A stretch of 64,000 nt of DNA from Holophagales bacterium (GTDB lineage: Bacteria > Acidobacteriota > Thermoanaerobaculia > UBA5066). A model generated the notes under the pieces. That model saw only the letters and a program-made list of their open reading frames with translations. It was not told the origin of the DNA and did not search any database. Made by a program: the position numbers and the translations under genes. The stretch lies in NCBI GenBank assembly GCA_016714815.1, contig JADKBZ010000005.1, positions 124,001 through 188,000 of the forward strand, read 5' to 3'. Below, one piece after another: positions 7,835 through 17,284 of this stretch (the first letter of the stretch is position 1; every line of letters begins with the position of its first letter).

Positions 7835-9675
7835 GTGGAATCGGCGCACACGCCGCCCGGCGGAACGCCCGTGATCGTCGGCGTCGCCGGGTTCGCGTTG
7901 ATCGTCGCCGTCGCGCTGCTGGTCGCCGAGCAGCCGGAGCCGTTCGTCACGACGAGCGTCAGGTTCACGCTCCCCGAGGCTCCCGCCGTGTACGTCACCG
8001 CCTGCGCGTTCGTCGCCGACGTGATCGTCCCGCCCGTGATCGACCAGGAGTACGTCGTCGCTCCCGCAGGACCAGAAGCCGTGTTCCCCGTGGAATCGGC
8101 GCACACGCCGCCCGGCGGAACGCCCGTGATCGTCGGCGTCGCCGGGTTCGCGTTGATCGTCGCCGTCGCGCTGCTGGTCGCCGAGCAGCCGGAGCCGTTC
8201 GTCACGACGAGCGTCAGGTTCACGCTCCCCGAGGCTCCCGCCGTGTACGTCACCGCCTGCGCGTTCGTCGCCGACGTGATCGTCCCGCCCGTGATCGACC
8301 ACGCGTACGTCGTCGCTCCCGCAGGACCAGAAGCCGTGTTCCCCGTGGAATCGGCGCACACGCCGCCCGGCGGAACGCCCGTGATCGTCGGCGTCGCCGG
8401 GTTCGCGTTGATCGTCGCCGTCGCGCTGCTGGTCGCCGAGCAGCCGGAGCCGTTCATCACGACGAGCGTCAGGTTCACGCTCCCCGAGGCTCCCGCCGTG
8501 TACGTCACCGCCTGCGCGTTCGTCGCCGAGGTGATCGTCCCGCCCGTGATCGACCAGGAGTACGTCGTCGCCCCCGCGGGGCCGGACGCCGTGTTCCCCG
8601 TGGAATCGGCGCAGACGCCGCCCGGCGGAACGCCCGTGATCGTCGGCGTCGCCGGGTTCGCGTTGATCGCCGCCGTCGCGTTATTCGTAGCGGAGCAGCC
8701 GGAGGCGTTCGTCACGACGAGCGTGAGGTTCACGCTCCCCGAGGGGCCCGCCGTGTAGGTCACCGTCTGGAGGTTCGCCGCCGACGTGATCGTCCCGCCC
8801 GTGATCGACCAGGCGTACGTCGTCGCGCCCGCGGGACCCGACGCCGTGTTCCCAGTGGAATCGGCGCACACGCCGCCCGTCGGAACGCCCGTGATCGTGG
8901 GCGTCGCCGGGTTCGCGTTGATCGTCGCCGTCGCGCTGCTGGTCGCCGAGCAGCCGGAGCCGTTCGTCACGACGAGCGTCAGGTTCACGCTCCCCGAGGC
9001 TCCCGCCGTGTACGTCACTGCCTGCGCGTTCGTCGCCGAGGTGATCGTCCCGCCCGTGATCGACCAGGAGTACGTCGTCGCCCCCGCGGGGCCGGACGCC
9101 GTGTTCCCCGTGGAATCGGCGCAGACGCCGCCCGGCGGAACGCCCGTGATCGTCGGCGTCGCCGGGTTCGCGTTGATCGCCGCCGTCGCGTTATTCGTAG
9201 CGGAGCAGCCGGAGGCGTTCGTCACGACGAGCGTGAGGTTCACGCTCCCCGAGGGGCCCGCCGTGTAGGTCACCGTCTGGAGGTTCGTCGCCGACGTGAT
9301 CGTCCCGCCCGTGATCGACCAGGCGTACGTCGTCGCGCCCGCGGGACCCGACGCCGTGTTCCCAGTGGAATCGGCGCACACGCCGCCCGGCGGAACGCCC
9401 GTGATCGTCGGCGTCGCCGGGTTCGCGTTGATCGGCACGTTCAGCGACGTGGAGGAGCTGCAGCTCGACGCGCTCGTGACGGTCAGGGTGAGGGCGACGT
9501 TGCCGGAGGCCCCGGCCGTGTAGGTGACCGTCTGCAGGTTCGTCGCCGAGGTGATCGTCCCGTTCGCGATCACCCAGGCGTAGGTCGTCGCGCCCGCCGG
9601 GCCCGACGCCGTGTTCCCCGTCGAGAGGGCGCAGACGGAGGCCGGCGTCGGCGTGATCGTCGGAGCGAGGCAGAC
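7382..9675 (-). repeat. 255-bp tandem repeat array in the giant surface gene
   Basis: The landmark gttcgcgttgat recurs at 7382, 7637, 7891, 8146, 8401, 8656, 8911, 9166 and 9421. The spacing is 255 bp throughout, except 254 between 7637 and 7891, where the frameshift lies. Each unit encodes one 85-residue Ig/PKD-like domain. Units at 8401 and 8911 are almost identical, as are 8656 and 9166, giving a 510-bp higher-order duplication. The last unit (9421 on) is diverged. Near-identity at DNA level implies recent recombination, so copy number may vary between strains or be collapsed in assembly. Confidence 0.92.
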
Positions 9676-12600
9676 CTCGACGATGTACGTGCGGCTCCCC
9701 GCGCAGCCGTTCGTGTCGGTTGCCGTGATCGTGAAGGTGAAGCTGCCCGGCGTCGTCGGGTTCCCGGTCAGGGCGCCCGCCACGAGGGTCACGCCGTCCG
9801 GAAGAGCTCCGCCCGTCAGCGAGAACGCGTACGGGACGTCGGGGCTGCCGGCGGCCGCGAGGGTCTGGCTATAGGCGGCGCCGACGACGCCGTTCGGGAG
9901 GTTCGTCGTGACGGTGATGACCGGGCAGACGCGGCCCGTGTACTGGCGGCTCCCCGTGCAGCCGTTCGTGTCCGTCGCCGTGATCGTGAAGTCGTACGCC
10001 TCGAGCGTCGTCGGGGTGCCCGACAGCGCGCCCGTCGCGCCGGTGAGGGTCACCCCCGCGGGAAGGGTTCCCGCGGTCACCGCGAAGGTGTAGGGAGCGA
10101 CTCCGCCGGCGCCGGCGAGGGTTTCCGCATAGAGCTGGCTCTGAAGGAATGCCGCGAGGGGATTCGGCCCGACCGTGACGACCGGGCAGATCCGGAAGGT
10201 GATCTGGACGGAGCCCTGGCAGAGGTTCTGGTCGGTGACCGTGAAGGTCACCGTGTACGACCCCGCGCTCCCAGCGGCGGGCGTGCCGGTGAGGACGCCT
10301 GCCGCGCTGAAGGTGAGTCCGGCCGGGAGGGTCCCGGTGGAGGTCCAGGCGACGGCGCCCACCGCGCCGGTCTGGTTGAACGCGATCGGCCCGAAGACGG
10401 AGCCTTCGATGCCGCCGAGCGGACTGCCCGGGGAGGCAACGATCGTCGGGCAGAGGATCGTGAGCGTCAGCGCCCGGTCCCCGGTGCAGCCGTTCGCGTC
10501 CGTGGCCCGCACGGTGATCGGGAACGCGCCGGTCTGGAGCGGCGTCCCAGAGAGGAGGCCGCTGACGGGGTTGAGGCTCAGGCCCGTCGGGAGGGTTCCG
10601 GCGGCGAGGCTCCAGGCGATCGTTCCGACCCCTCCCGTCTGTGTGAAGGTCGCGCCCGGGTAGACCACGCCGGCCGTTCCGTTCGACAGGGAGGCCGGGC
10701 TGACGTTGATCGTCGGGCAGACGATCGTCAGCGTCAGGACCCGTTCACCGAAGCAGCCGTTGGCGTCCGTGGCGCGAACGGTGATCGGGAAACCGCCGGT
10801 GACGGTCGGCGTCCCCGAGAGGAGGCCGCTGCCCGCGGCGAGGGACATGCCGGCCGGGAGGGTTCCGGCCGCCAGAGACCAGGTGATCGTCCCGACCCCG
10901 CCCGTCTGCGTGAAGGTCGCGCCCGGGTAGGCGACGCCCGCCGTTCCGTTCGCCACGGAAACCGGGTTCACGTTGATGACGGGGCAGTCGACCGTGAGCG
11001 AGTAGGCGCGAGTGCCGGTGCAGCCGTTGGCGTCCGTGGCCGTGACCGTGAAGCCGAAGGGTCCGACGACCGTCGGCGTCCCGCCGAGGACGCCGGCCGC
11101 CCCGAGGGTCATCCCCGCCGGGAGCGCGCCCGCGGTGACGGCGTACGACACGGCGCCGACGCCTCCTGTCTGGGTCAGGGCGACAGGGCCGAAAGCGACG
11201 CCCGCCGTCCCGTTTGCCAGGCTCGCCGGGCTCAGCGAGATGACGGGGCAGGCGATCGTGAGCGTGTAGGCACGGGTCCCGGTGCAGCCGTTGACGTCCG
11301 TGGCCGTCACCGTGAAGTTGAACGTCCCGGTCACGGTGGGAGCTCCCGAGAGGACTCCCGCTGCGCTCAGGCTGGTCCCCGCCGGCAGGGCACCGGCGGT
11401 GACGGCGTAGGTCACCGTTCCGAGGCCGCCCGTCTGGGAGAGAGAGACCGGACCGTAGGCGACGCCGGCCGTCCCGTTTGCCAGGCTCGCCGGGTTCACC
11501 GTGATGACCGGGCAGTTCACGAGGAGCGAGACCGCGACGCTGCCGGTGCAGCCGAGGGTATCGGTCGCGGTGACGGTGAACGGGAAGGTCCCGACGACGG
11601 TCGGCGTCCCGGAGAGGGCGCCGGTCCCGGCGTTGAGCGTCACGCCCGCCGGGAGGCTGCCCGTCGTGACCGCCCAGGTCGCGGCCCCGGTCGCGCCTGC
11701 GGCGTTGAAGGGGACGGGCCCGTAGGGCGTTCCTGCCGTCGCCGCGGGGAGCGTTCCCGGGGTGAGGACCAGCGTGTTGCAGACGAGGACCGTGTAGCTG
11801 GCGGTCCCGATACACCCCGAGGAGTCGCGGAACCGGACCGCGACCGTGTAGTTCCCGGCAGCCGTCGGCGTTCCGGAGAGCTGCCCGCCCGTCGAAAGCG
11901 CGAGTCCGGGCGGAAGGCCGGTGGCGCTCCAGGTCCCCGTGCCCGAGCCCCCGGTGACCGTGAACCGGATCGACGTGTAGGGCGTCGCGACGGTCCCGGC
12001 CGGGAGGGTCGTCGGCACGATCCTGAGCGTCGGACAGAAGACGCGGAGCGCGTACTCACGCGTTCCGACGCAGCCGTTGGCGTCGACGGCCTTCACCGTG
12101 AAGGTGAAGAGGCCGACTTCTTCCGGCTTCCCGGAGAGCTCTCCCGCGGCCGAGAGCGACATCCCGTCGGGGAGGGCGCCCGCGGCGACCGTGAAAGTCG
12201 TCGGAGGCGTCGCTCCCGGAACGGTGATCGTCCGCGGGGGGTAGACGACGAAGGCGGTGGCGTCCGGAAGGGTCGTCGGCTCGAGGCTCAGCGGACCGCA
12301 GACGAAGAAGGTCAGCGACCGGGTCTTCACGCAGCTGCCCTTGCGGACGGTGAGGGTGGCCGACCGGGCGGCGGCCGCGTCGAAGCTCCGAACGTACGAG
12401 CGGATCTCCTTGCCGAGCTCGATCTCAGGCTCCCCGTCGAAGCGGATCGACTGGGACGTCAGCTCCGCCGCCGGGGGGTCGAGGACGACGGTCCACGAGA
12501 AGGTGGTCGGGACTCCCGCGGCGATCGGCTTCGGCTCGGCGTCTAAGGAGGCTATGACGACCTTCGTGCAGTCTCCGCCTCCCAGGAGGGCGACGGGACG

Positions 12601-14034
12601 GGTGATCGCGTCGCCCGAGCCGTTGTCGATCCTGCTGACGAACGCGTCGAGCGCGCCGCTCGCGACGGCGACGTCGACGCGCGAGTTCCCCGGCACGGTC
12701 GCGGGGGCGAACCATTCCGCCACGCTCTGCTGACCCCACTCGCCCGGACCCCTGGCGAAGGCCCGGCGGCCATGCTCCAGGCCTGCCGAGTCACGCAGGA
12801 CGAGCTCGCCGGCCGCCCCCTCGGGCCCGCCGACGACGGTCAGGTTCGTCCGGACGCCGGGGACGTTGAAGCTCTGGTCGACCCCGTTGAAGAAGCCGAG
12901 GGCGCCCGCGCCGAGGAGCCCGGCCGGCCAGGACGTGACGAACTGCTGGGCCGAGAAGGTCCCTTTCCGGATCCCCGCCGGGTCCACGTTGTTCGTTCGG
13001 GCGGCGACGAGGAGGGACGCGCCGGCCCTCACGCGCAGGGCGCAGGCCGTCCCCTCCGGGAAGCCGAGGAGCGCGAGGGCCCGGGAAACCTCGACGACCC
13101 CCTTGGCCGGGACGGGAACGACGGCGCTCCCTTCGCGGGACGCGCCGACGGACTGGATCGTCGCGTCGACGGCGGTCGATCCAGGGTTGAAGAGCCGGAG
13201 GTCGGTGCTCCAGAACGCGCCGAGCTGCCCCGGGGCGAGAGCCGCTCCCGAGATCAGCCGGTCCGTCGGTCCCGGGACGACCCGCTCGACCTGGAGCGCG
13301 ATCGCGTCGGACGTGACGTTGTCATTCACCACGGCGTAAGCGGTCGCCCGGCCCGCCTTCACCTCGAACTCGGCCCGGCCAACCGGGAGGTCCGTCGCGA
13401 ATCCGATCAGGGACGCGGCCGGCTGCTGCCAGACCTGGGCCGTCTCGGCGGTCACGGTCGCAGCTCCGGCGACCCGCCCCTCGGCGTCGAGGACGCGAAC
13501 CTCGACGATGGTGCCCGGGTCGACGAGGGTGACGGAGAGGTTCGTCCGGTAGCCCTTCGCCGGATCCGCCGACTGGCTGACCCAGATCGAGTGCCCGGTC
13601 TCTCCGGCGCCGAGGAGGTCCGACGACGGCACCGGAAGGAGGCCGAGGCCGTAGGCTCCTTCGGGCGCCGCGACGTTGCGCGTGGAGAGGTTCGCCAGAA
13701 GAGGCTCGTCCGACGTCAGGGTCAAGGTGCCGGCGGCTCCCTCCGCCAGGCCGAAGAGAGTCTTCAGCGCTTCCGGAATCCTCAGGCTCTCCCCCGCCGC
13801 CAGCGTCCGTGCCACCGGAGCCGGCGCGGCCTTCCCGGCCATCGGAACGAGCCCGATGGTGGCCGTCGTCCCGGTGGCACCCGGGTTCGAGAGCTCCAGG
13901 GTCGAGGAGAAGCGGGCGCCCGCGAGCCCGGTCAATTCCGCCGCTCCCGGCAGATAGGTCGTGTCGGCGGCGGCAATCGCGGCAGTTCCGAGGATCGCTG
14001 ACAGGGCGAGGCGGAGGGCGGTTCGGATCGTCAT
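7786..14034 (-). CDS. Giant secreted Ig-repeat surface protein, N-terminal segment (ends at a frameshift)
   Basis: The ATG at 14034 begins MTIRTALRLALSAILGTAAIA, a clear signal peptide; no better start is seen upstream. Residues about 25-530 contain several copies of a beta-rich module (LSNPGATG, YRTNLSVTLVDPG, FWSTDLRLFNPGST) also present in the pseudogene at 27158. About 560-1460 are some ten He_PIG-type Ig repeats (LPAGVTLNAGTGALSGTPT pattern, then DANGCTG). About 1465 onward are near-identical 85-residue PKD/Ig-like units (GNTASGPAGATTYAWSITGG). At 7832-7834 three C replace the four found in sister repeats, and the frame then runs to a stop at 7786. The protein continues in the frame annotated 4787-7834. 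If both shifts are corrected by one base each, the gene is 10,338 nt, 3445 residues. Confidence 0.8.
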   Translation of the reverse strand: MTIRTALRLALSAILGTAAIAAADTTYLPGAAELTGLAGARFSSTLELSNPGATGTTATIGLVPMAGKAAPAPVARTLAAGESLRIPEALKTLFGLAEGAAGTLTLTSDEPLLANLSTRNVAAPEGAYGLGLLPVPSSDLLGAGETGHSIWVSQSADPAKGYRTNLSVTLVDPGTIVEVRVLDAEGRVAGAATVTAETAQVWQQPAASLIGFATDLPVGRAEFEVKAGRATAYAVVNDNVTSDAIALQVERVVPGPTDRLISGAALAPGQLGAFWSTDLRLFNPGSTAVDATIQSVGASREGSAVVPVPAKGVVEVSRALALLGFPEGTACALRVRAGASLLVAARTNNVDPAGIRKGTFSAQQFVTSWPAGLLGAGALGFFNGVDQSFNVPGVRTNLTVVGGPEGAAGELVLRDSAGLEHGRRAFARGPGEWGQQSVAEWFAPATVPGNSRVDVAVASGALDAFVSRIDNGSGDAITRPVALLGGGDCTKVVIASLDAEPKPIAAGVPTTFSWTVVLDPPAAELTSQSIRFDGEPEIELGKEIRSYVRSFDAAAARSATLTVRKGSCVKTRSLTFFVCGPLSLEPTTLPDATAFVVYPPRTITVPGATPPTTFTVAAGALPDGMSLSAAGELSGKPEEVGLFTFTVKAVDANGCVGTREYALRVFCPTLRIVPTTLPAGTVATPYTSIRFTVTGGSGTGTWSATGLPPGLALSTGGQLSGTPTAAGNYTVAVRFRDSSGCIGTASYTVLVCNTLVLTPGTLPAATAGTPYGPVPFNAAGATGAATWAVTTGSLPAGVTLNAGTGALSGTPTVVGTFPFTVTATDTLGCTGSVAVSLLVNCPVITVNPASLANGTAGVAYGPVSLSQTGGLGTVTYAVTAGALPAGTSLSAAGVLSGAPTVTGTFNFTVTATDVNGCTGTRAYTLTIACPVISLSPASLANGTAGVAFGPVALTQTGGVGAVSYAVTAGALPAGMTLGAAGVLGGTPTVVGPFGFTVTATDANGCTGTRAYSLTVDCPVINVNPVSVANGTAGVAYPGATFTQTGGVGTITWSLAAGTLPAGMSLAAGSGLLSGTPTVTGGFPITVRATDANGCFGERVLTLTIVCPTINVSPASLSNGTAGVVYPGATFTQTGGVGTIAWSLAAGTLPTGLSLNPVSGLLSGTPLQTGAFPITVRATDANGCTGDRALTLTILCPTIVASPGSPLGGIEGSVFGPIAFNQTGAVGAVAWTSTGTLPAGLTFSAAGVLTGTPAAGSAGSYTVTFTVTDQNLCQGSVQITFRICPVVTVGPNPLAAFLQSQLYAETLAGAGGVAPYTFAVTAGTLPAGVTLTGATGALSGTPTTLEAYDFTITATDTNGCTGSRQYTGRVCPVITVTTNLPNGVVGAAYSQTLAAAGSPDVPYAFSLTGGALPDGVTLVAGALTGNPTTPGSFTFTITATDTNGCAGSRTYIVEVCLAPTITPTPASVCALSTGNTASGPAGATTYAWVIANGTITSATNLQTVTYTAGASGNVALTLTVTSASSCSSSTSLNVPINANPATPTITGVPPGGVCADSTGNTASGPAGATTYAWSITGGTITSATNLQTVTYTAGPSGSVNLTLVVTNASGCSATNNATAAINANPATPTITGVPPGGVCADSTGNTASGPAGATTYSWSITGGTITSATNAQAVTYTAGASGSVNLTLVVTNGSGCSATSSATATINANPATPTITGVPTGGVCADSTGNTASGPAGATTYAWSITGGTITSAANLQTVTYTAGPSGSVNLTLVVTNASGCSATNNATAAINANPATPTITGVPPGGVCADSTGNTASGPAGATTYSWSITGGTITSATNAQAVTYTAGASGSVNLTLVVMNGSGCSATSSATATINANPATPTITGVPPGGVCADSTGNTASGPAGATTYAWSITGGTITSATNAQAVTYTAGASGSVNLTLVVTNGSGCSATSSATATINANPATPTITGVPPGGVCADSTGNTASGPAGATTYSWSITGGTITSATNAQAVTYTAGASGSVNLTLVVTNGSGCSATSSATATINANPATPTITGVPPGGVCADSTGTRLLVLRERRRTRG

Positions 14035-14345
14035 TTCTCTGGCCTCTCGAAATGGACATCCCGCCGCGGCGGGAAGAAAAGAGAAGGGGCTTCGGACGGG
14101 TCGGACCAGGGGCGAACGGGTGTCTGCCGGAAAGAAGATGAAGCCTAGGCCGGCTCGAGCCGAAGGGGAACGGCGGAAACGTACCACGCCCGCGGTTCAA
14201 ATGGGATGAAGTCGCAGAAACAGGACCAGACGGGTTGGGCTTGAAACCTTCCCCTGCGGCAACACGTAGCCGGAGGGGCGCCCGGGGCGTCCCGAAGCGC
14301 CTCTGTGACGACCTGCCACACTCTGGATCGAGGAGGACTTGCCTG
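14035..14345. other. Divergent intergenic region between giant surface gene and tldD
   Basis: 311 bases with no supported gene. It must hold the promoters for both divergent units. I see AGAGG-type and GAGGAGG ribosome sites at its two ends but no convincing sigma-70 -35/-10 pair or operator palindrome. Confidence 0.5.
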
Positions 14346-15902
14346 ATGCCTGAGAATCCTGGGATGTCGAGACGAAAACTGATCGGTCTCGGGGCGGCGA
14401 CCCTCGCCGGGGCCGCCCTTCCCGACGCCCTCTTCAACCTCTCCTCCGCCGCGGCGGCCGCAGTCGGCCCGACGGAGGGGATCGGCTACTTCGCCCGCTT
14501 CGGCGTCACGGAGAAGATGCTCCGGGACGGCCTCTCGGCCGCCCTGTCCCGCGGCGCCGACTACGCCGACCTCTTCTTCCAGCACCGTGTCTCCAACGGC
14601 CTCGGGCTCGAGGACGGCGAGGTGAACCGCGCCTCCACCTCGGTCGAGCTCGGCGTCGGCGTCCGCGCCGTCAAGGGCGACCAGACGGGCTACGCCTACA
14701 CCGAGGACCTCACCTCCGAGGCGCTGATCCAGGCGGCGAAGACGGCCGCCGCGATCGCCGACGGTCCCGCCACGGCCGGTCCGAAGGGGCTCGCCCTCGG
14801 CGCCGCCCTCCCCGCCCGCTACCCCGTGAAGACCCGCTGGGAGGACGTGAGGCCCCAGCAGAAGCTGCCCCTCCTCTCCGGCCTCAACGAGAAGGCCCTC
14901 GCGGCCGACAAGAGGATCCGCAAGGTCAACGTCAGCTTCGGCGACGAGGCGGGCGCGATCCTCATCGCCGATTCGAACGGCCGGATCGTCGAGGACCTCC
15001 AGCCGATGACCCGCCTCTACCTCTCCTGCGTCGCGGAGCAGGACGGGAAGAAGGAGACGAACGGCTACAACGTCGCCGGCCGCGCCGACATCGGTTTCTA
15101 TTCGCCCGAGAGGCTCGACCGGATGGTCAAGGAAGCCGTCTCGCGGACGGTCGTCCTCTTCGACGCCGTCACCCCGCCCGCCGGCGAGATGCCGGTCGTC
15201 CTGGGCGCCGGGGCCTCCGGAATCCTCCTCCACGAGGCGATCGGGCACGGCATGGAGGCCGACTTCAACCGCAAGGGGGTCTCCATCTTCTCCGACCGGA
15301 TCGGCAAGCCCGTCGCGAACAAGTTCGTCAACATCGTGGACGAGGGGACGCTCCAGGCCGCCCGCGGAGCGATCAACGTCGACGACGAGGGGAACCCCGT
15401 CGGCAAGACGATGCTCGTCGAGAACGGCATCCTGACGACCTACCTCCACGACTCGATCTCCGCGAAGCACTTCAAGGTCAAGCCGACCGGCAACGGACGG
15501 CGCGAGAGCTACCGCTACGCGCCGATGCCCCGCATGCGCGCGACCTACATGCTCCCGGGGCCCCACAAGAAGGAAGAGATCATCGCGTCGGTCAAGAAGG
15601 GGATCTACTGCACGAACTTCACGAACGGGCAGGTGCAGATCGGCGCGGGGGACTTCACCTTCTACGTCAAGAACGGCTTCCTCATCGAGGACGGCAAGCT
15701 GACGACCCCGATCAAGGACGTCAACATCATCGGCAACGGGCCGAAGGTCCTCGAGAAGATCGACATGGTCGCCGACGACCTCGCCATCGACGAGGGGGGC
15801 TGGACGTGCGGCAAGGACGGCCAGTCGGTCCCGGTCTCGCAGGGCATTCCCACCGTGCGCGTCGCGTCGATCACCGTCGGCGGACGCGGGAAGCAGGGTT
15901 GA
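14346..15902 (+). CDS. tldD: Metalloprotease TldD with Tat-type signal
   Basis: 518 residues from the ATG at 14346, with GGAGG at 14332-14336. TldD forms a TldD2-TldE2 complex that degrades unfolded peptides and processes modified peptide precursors. Seen here: the zinc motif HEAIGH at residues 296-301 followed by GMEADF; a C-terminal CGKDGQSVPVSQG containing the Cys expected as third metal ligand; and the final VRVASITVGG. The N-terminus has MSRRKLIGLGAATLAGAALP, a twin-arginine plus hydrophobic segment, so export by Tat is predicted. That is unlike the cytosolic E. coli enzyme. It is followed 10 bp later by tldE, and the complete active site argues for a functional enzyme. Confidence 0.93.
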   Translation: MPENPGMSRRKLIGLGAATLAGAALPDALFNLSSAAAAAVGPTEGIGYFARFGVTEKMLRDGLSAALSRGADYADLFFQHRVSNGLGLEDGEVNRASTSVELGVGVRAVKGDQTGYAYTEDLTSEALIQAAKTAAAIADGPATAGPKGLALGAALPARYPVKTRWEDVRPQQKLPLLSGLNEKALAADKRIRKVNVSFGDEAGAILIADSNGRIVEDLQPMTRLYLSCVAEQDGKKETNGYNVAGRADIGFYSPERLDRMVKEAVSRTVVLFDAVTPPAGEMPVVLGAGASGILLHEAIGHGMEADFNRKGVSIFSDRIGKPVANKFVNIVDEGTLQAARGAINVDDEGNPVGKTMLVENGILTTYLHDSISAKHFKVKPTGNGRRESYRYAPMPRMRATYMLPGPHKKEEIIASVKKGIYCTNFTNGQVQIGAGDFTFYVKNGFLIEDGKLTTPIKDVNIIGNGPKVLEKIDMVADDLAIDEGGWTCGKDGQSVPVSQGIPTVRVASITVGGRGKQG

Positions 15903-15912
15903 GGTGAGCGCC

Positions 15913-17241
15913 ATGGCAACGCAGGACATGCTCGCCGCCGCCCAGTCCGCCGTGAAGGACGCTCTCGGCAAGGGAGCCCAGGAGGCTTCCGCGCGCACCT
16001 ACCGCGTCCGCGAGGTCGAGGTGAAGTGGCGCGACGGGAAGCTGGAGCAGATCCACGAGGCGACGACCCGCGGGCTCGGCCTCACCCTCTACGTCGACGG
16101 CCGCTACTCGAACGTCTCGACGAGCGACCTCCGTCCCGAGGCGCTCGACACCTTCATCGGCGACTCCGTCGTCCTCACCCGGGCCCTCGCGAAGGACCCC
16201 TTCCGGACCCTTCCCGACCCGAAGCTCTACGAAGGGCAGGCGAAGGCCGACCTCCTCCTCGAGGACCCGAAGTACTCCACCGTCACGCCGGAGCAGCGCC
16301 GCGCCGTCGTGAAGGAGATCGAGGCCGCCGCCCGCTCCGTCAAGGGGGCCGAGGCGATCCTCTCCGTCACCACCAACTTCAGCGACACGCTCTCCGAAAC
16401 CTGGCGCGTCACGTCGAACGGCTTCTCCGGCGCGCGGCGCGACACCTCGTTCTTCATCTCGGCCGAGGCGAGCGTGAAGGACCCTGACGGCCGCAAGCCC
16501 GAGGACTACGCCTACGGCGGCGCCCGCTTCGTCGCGGAAGTGCCGAAGGCCGCGGTCGTCGGCCGCGAGGCCGCCGAGCGGGCCCTCTCGCGCCTCGGCG
16601 CGAAGAAGGGCGAGTCGGCCGTGATGACGATGGCCGTCGAGAACCGCGCGGCGGGCCGCCTGCCCGCCTACCTACTCGGCCCCCTCTCCGGCGGCGCGCT
16701 CCAGCAGAAACGCTCGTTCCTCGAGGGCAAGCTCGGCCAGGCGATCGCGAGCCCCGTCCTCACTCTCGTCGACGACCCGCTCGTCCCGAAGGGGTTCGGC
16801 TCGCGCCTCTTCGACGGCGAGGGAATCGCCGCGAAGCGGATGCCGGTCATCGAGGCCGGCGTCCTGAAGGCCTACTACGTCGACACCTACTACGGGAAGA
16901 AGCTCCAGATGGCCCCGACCACCGCCGGCCCCTCGAACATCGTCTGGACGCTCGGCGACAAGGACCAGGCGGCCCTCCTCGCCGCGATGAAGGACGGCAT
17001 CCTCGTCACCGGCTTCCTCGGCGGCAACTCCAACGGCCTCACCGGCGACTTCTCCCTCGGCGTCCAGGGCTTCCGCGTCCGCGGCGGCAAGATCGCCGAG
17101 CCCGTCGGCGAGATGAACATCTCCGGCAACCACCTCGAGTTCTGGAAGAAGCTCGCCGCCGTCGGAAACGACCCCTACCCCTACTCCTCCATGAAGACCC
17201 CGACCCTCGTCTTCGAGGGCGTCCAGTTCGCGGGCGTCTGA
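15913..17241 (+). CDS. tldE: TldE/PmbA, partner subunit of TldD
   Basis: 442 residues. ATG 15913 is preferred over GTG 15904 because GAGGTGA at 15901-15907, overlapping the tldD stop, is correctly spaced for it. The PmbA/TldE fold is recognised by YRVREVEVKWRDGKLEQIHE, RGLGLTLYVDGRYSNVSTSD near the N-terminus and GFLGGNSNGLTGDFSLGVQG, GEMNISGNHLEFWKKL and FEGVQFAGV at the C-terminus. It lacks the HEAIGH zinc motif, as expected for the non-catalytic partner that gates the TldD active site. No signal peptide is visible, in contrast to tldD. A hairpin resembling a terminator follows at 17285. Confidence 0.92.
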   Translation: MATQDMLAAAQSAVKDALGKGAQEASARTYRVREVEVKWRDGKLEQIHEATTRGLGLTLYVDGRYSNVSTSDLRPEALDTFIGDSVVLTRALAKDPFRTLPDPKLYEGQAKADLLLEDPKYSTVTPEQRRAVVKEIEAAARSVKGAEAILSVTTNFSDTLSETWRVTSNGFSGARRDTSFFISAEASVKDPDGRKPEDYAYGGARFVAEVPKAAVVGREAAERALSRLGAKKGESAVMTMAVENRAAGRLPAYLLGPLSGGALQQKRSFLEGKLGQAIASPVLTLVDDPLVPKGFGSRLFDGEGIAAKRMPVIEAGVLKAYYVDTYYGKKLQMAPTTAGPSNIVWTLGDKDQAALLAAMKDGILVTGFLGGNSNGLTGDFSLGVQGFRVRGGKIAEPVGEMNISGNHLEFWKKLAAVGNDPYPYSSMKTPTLVFEGVQFAGV

Positions 17242-17284
17242 ACGGAGATCGGGCCGCCGCGCGCGGCCGAACGAAGTGAATCCG

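Noticed and set aside
4892..8758. Very long plus-strand open frame antisense to the giant surface gene
   Set aside because: Arg/Pro/Ala/Gly-rich shadow sequence. The repeats on the minus strand carry the domain patterns and signal peptide; this frame has none.
7382..9675. Regular repeats considered as CRISPR
   Set aside because: Unit length 255 bp, no spacers, in-frame coding for Ig-like domains.
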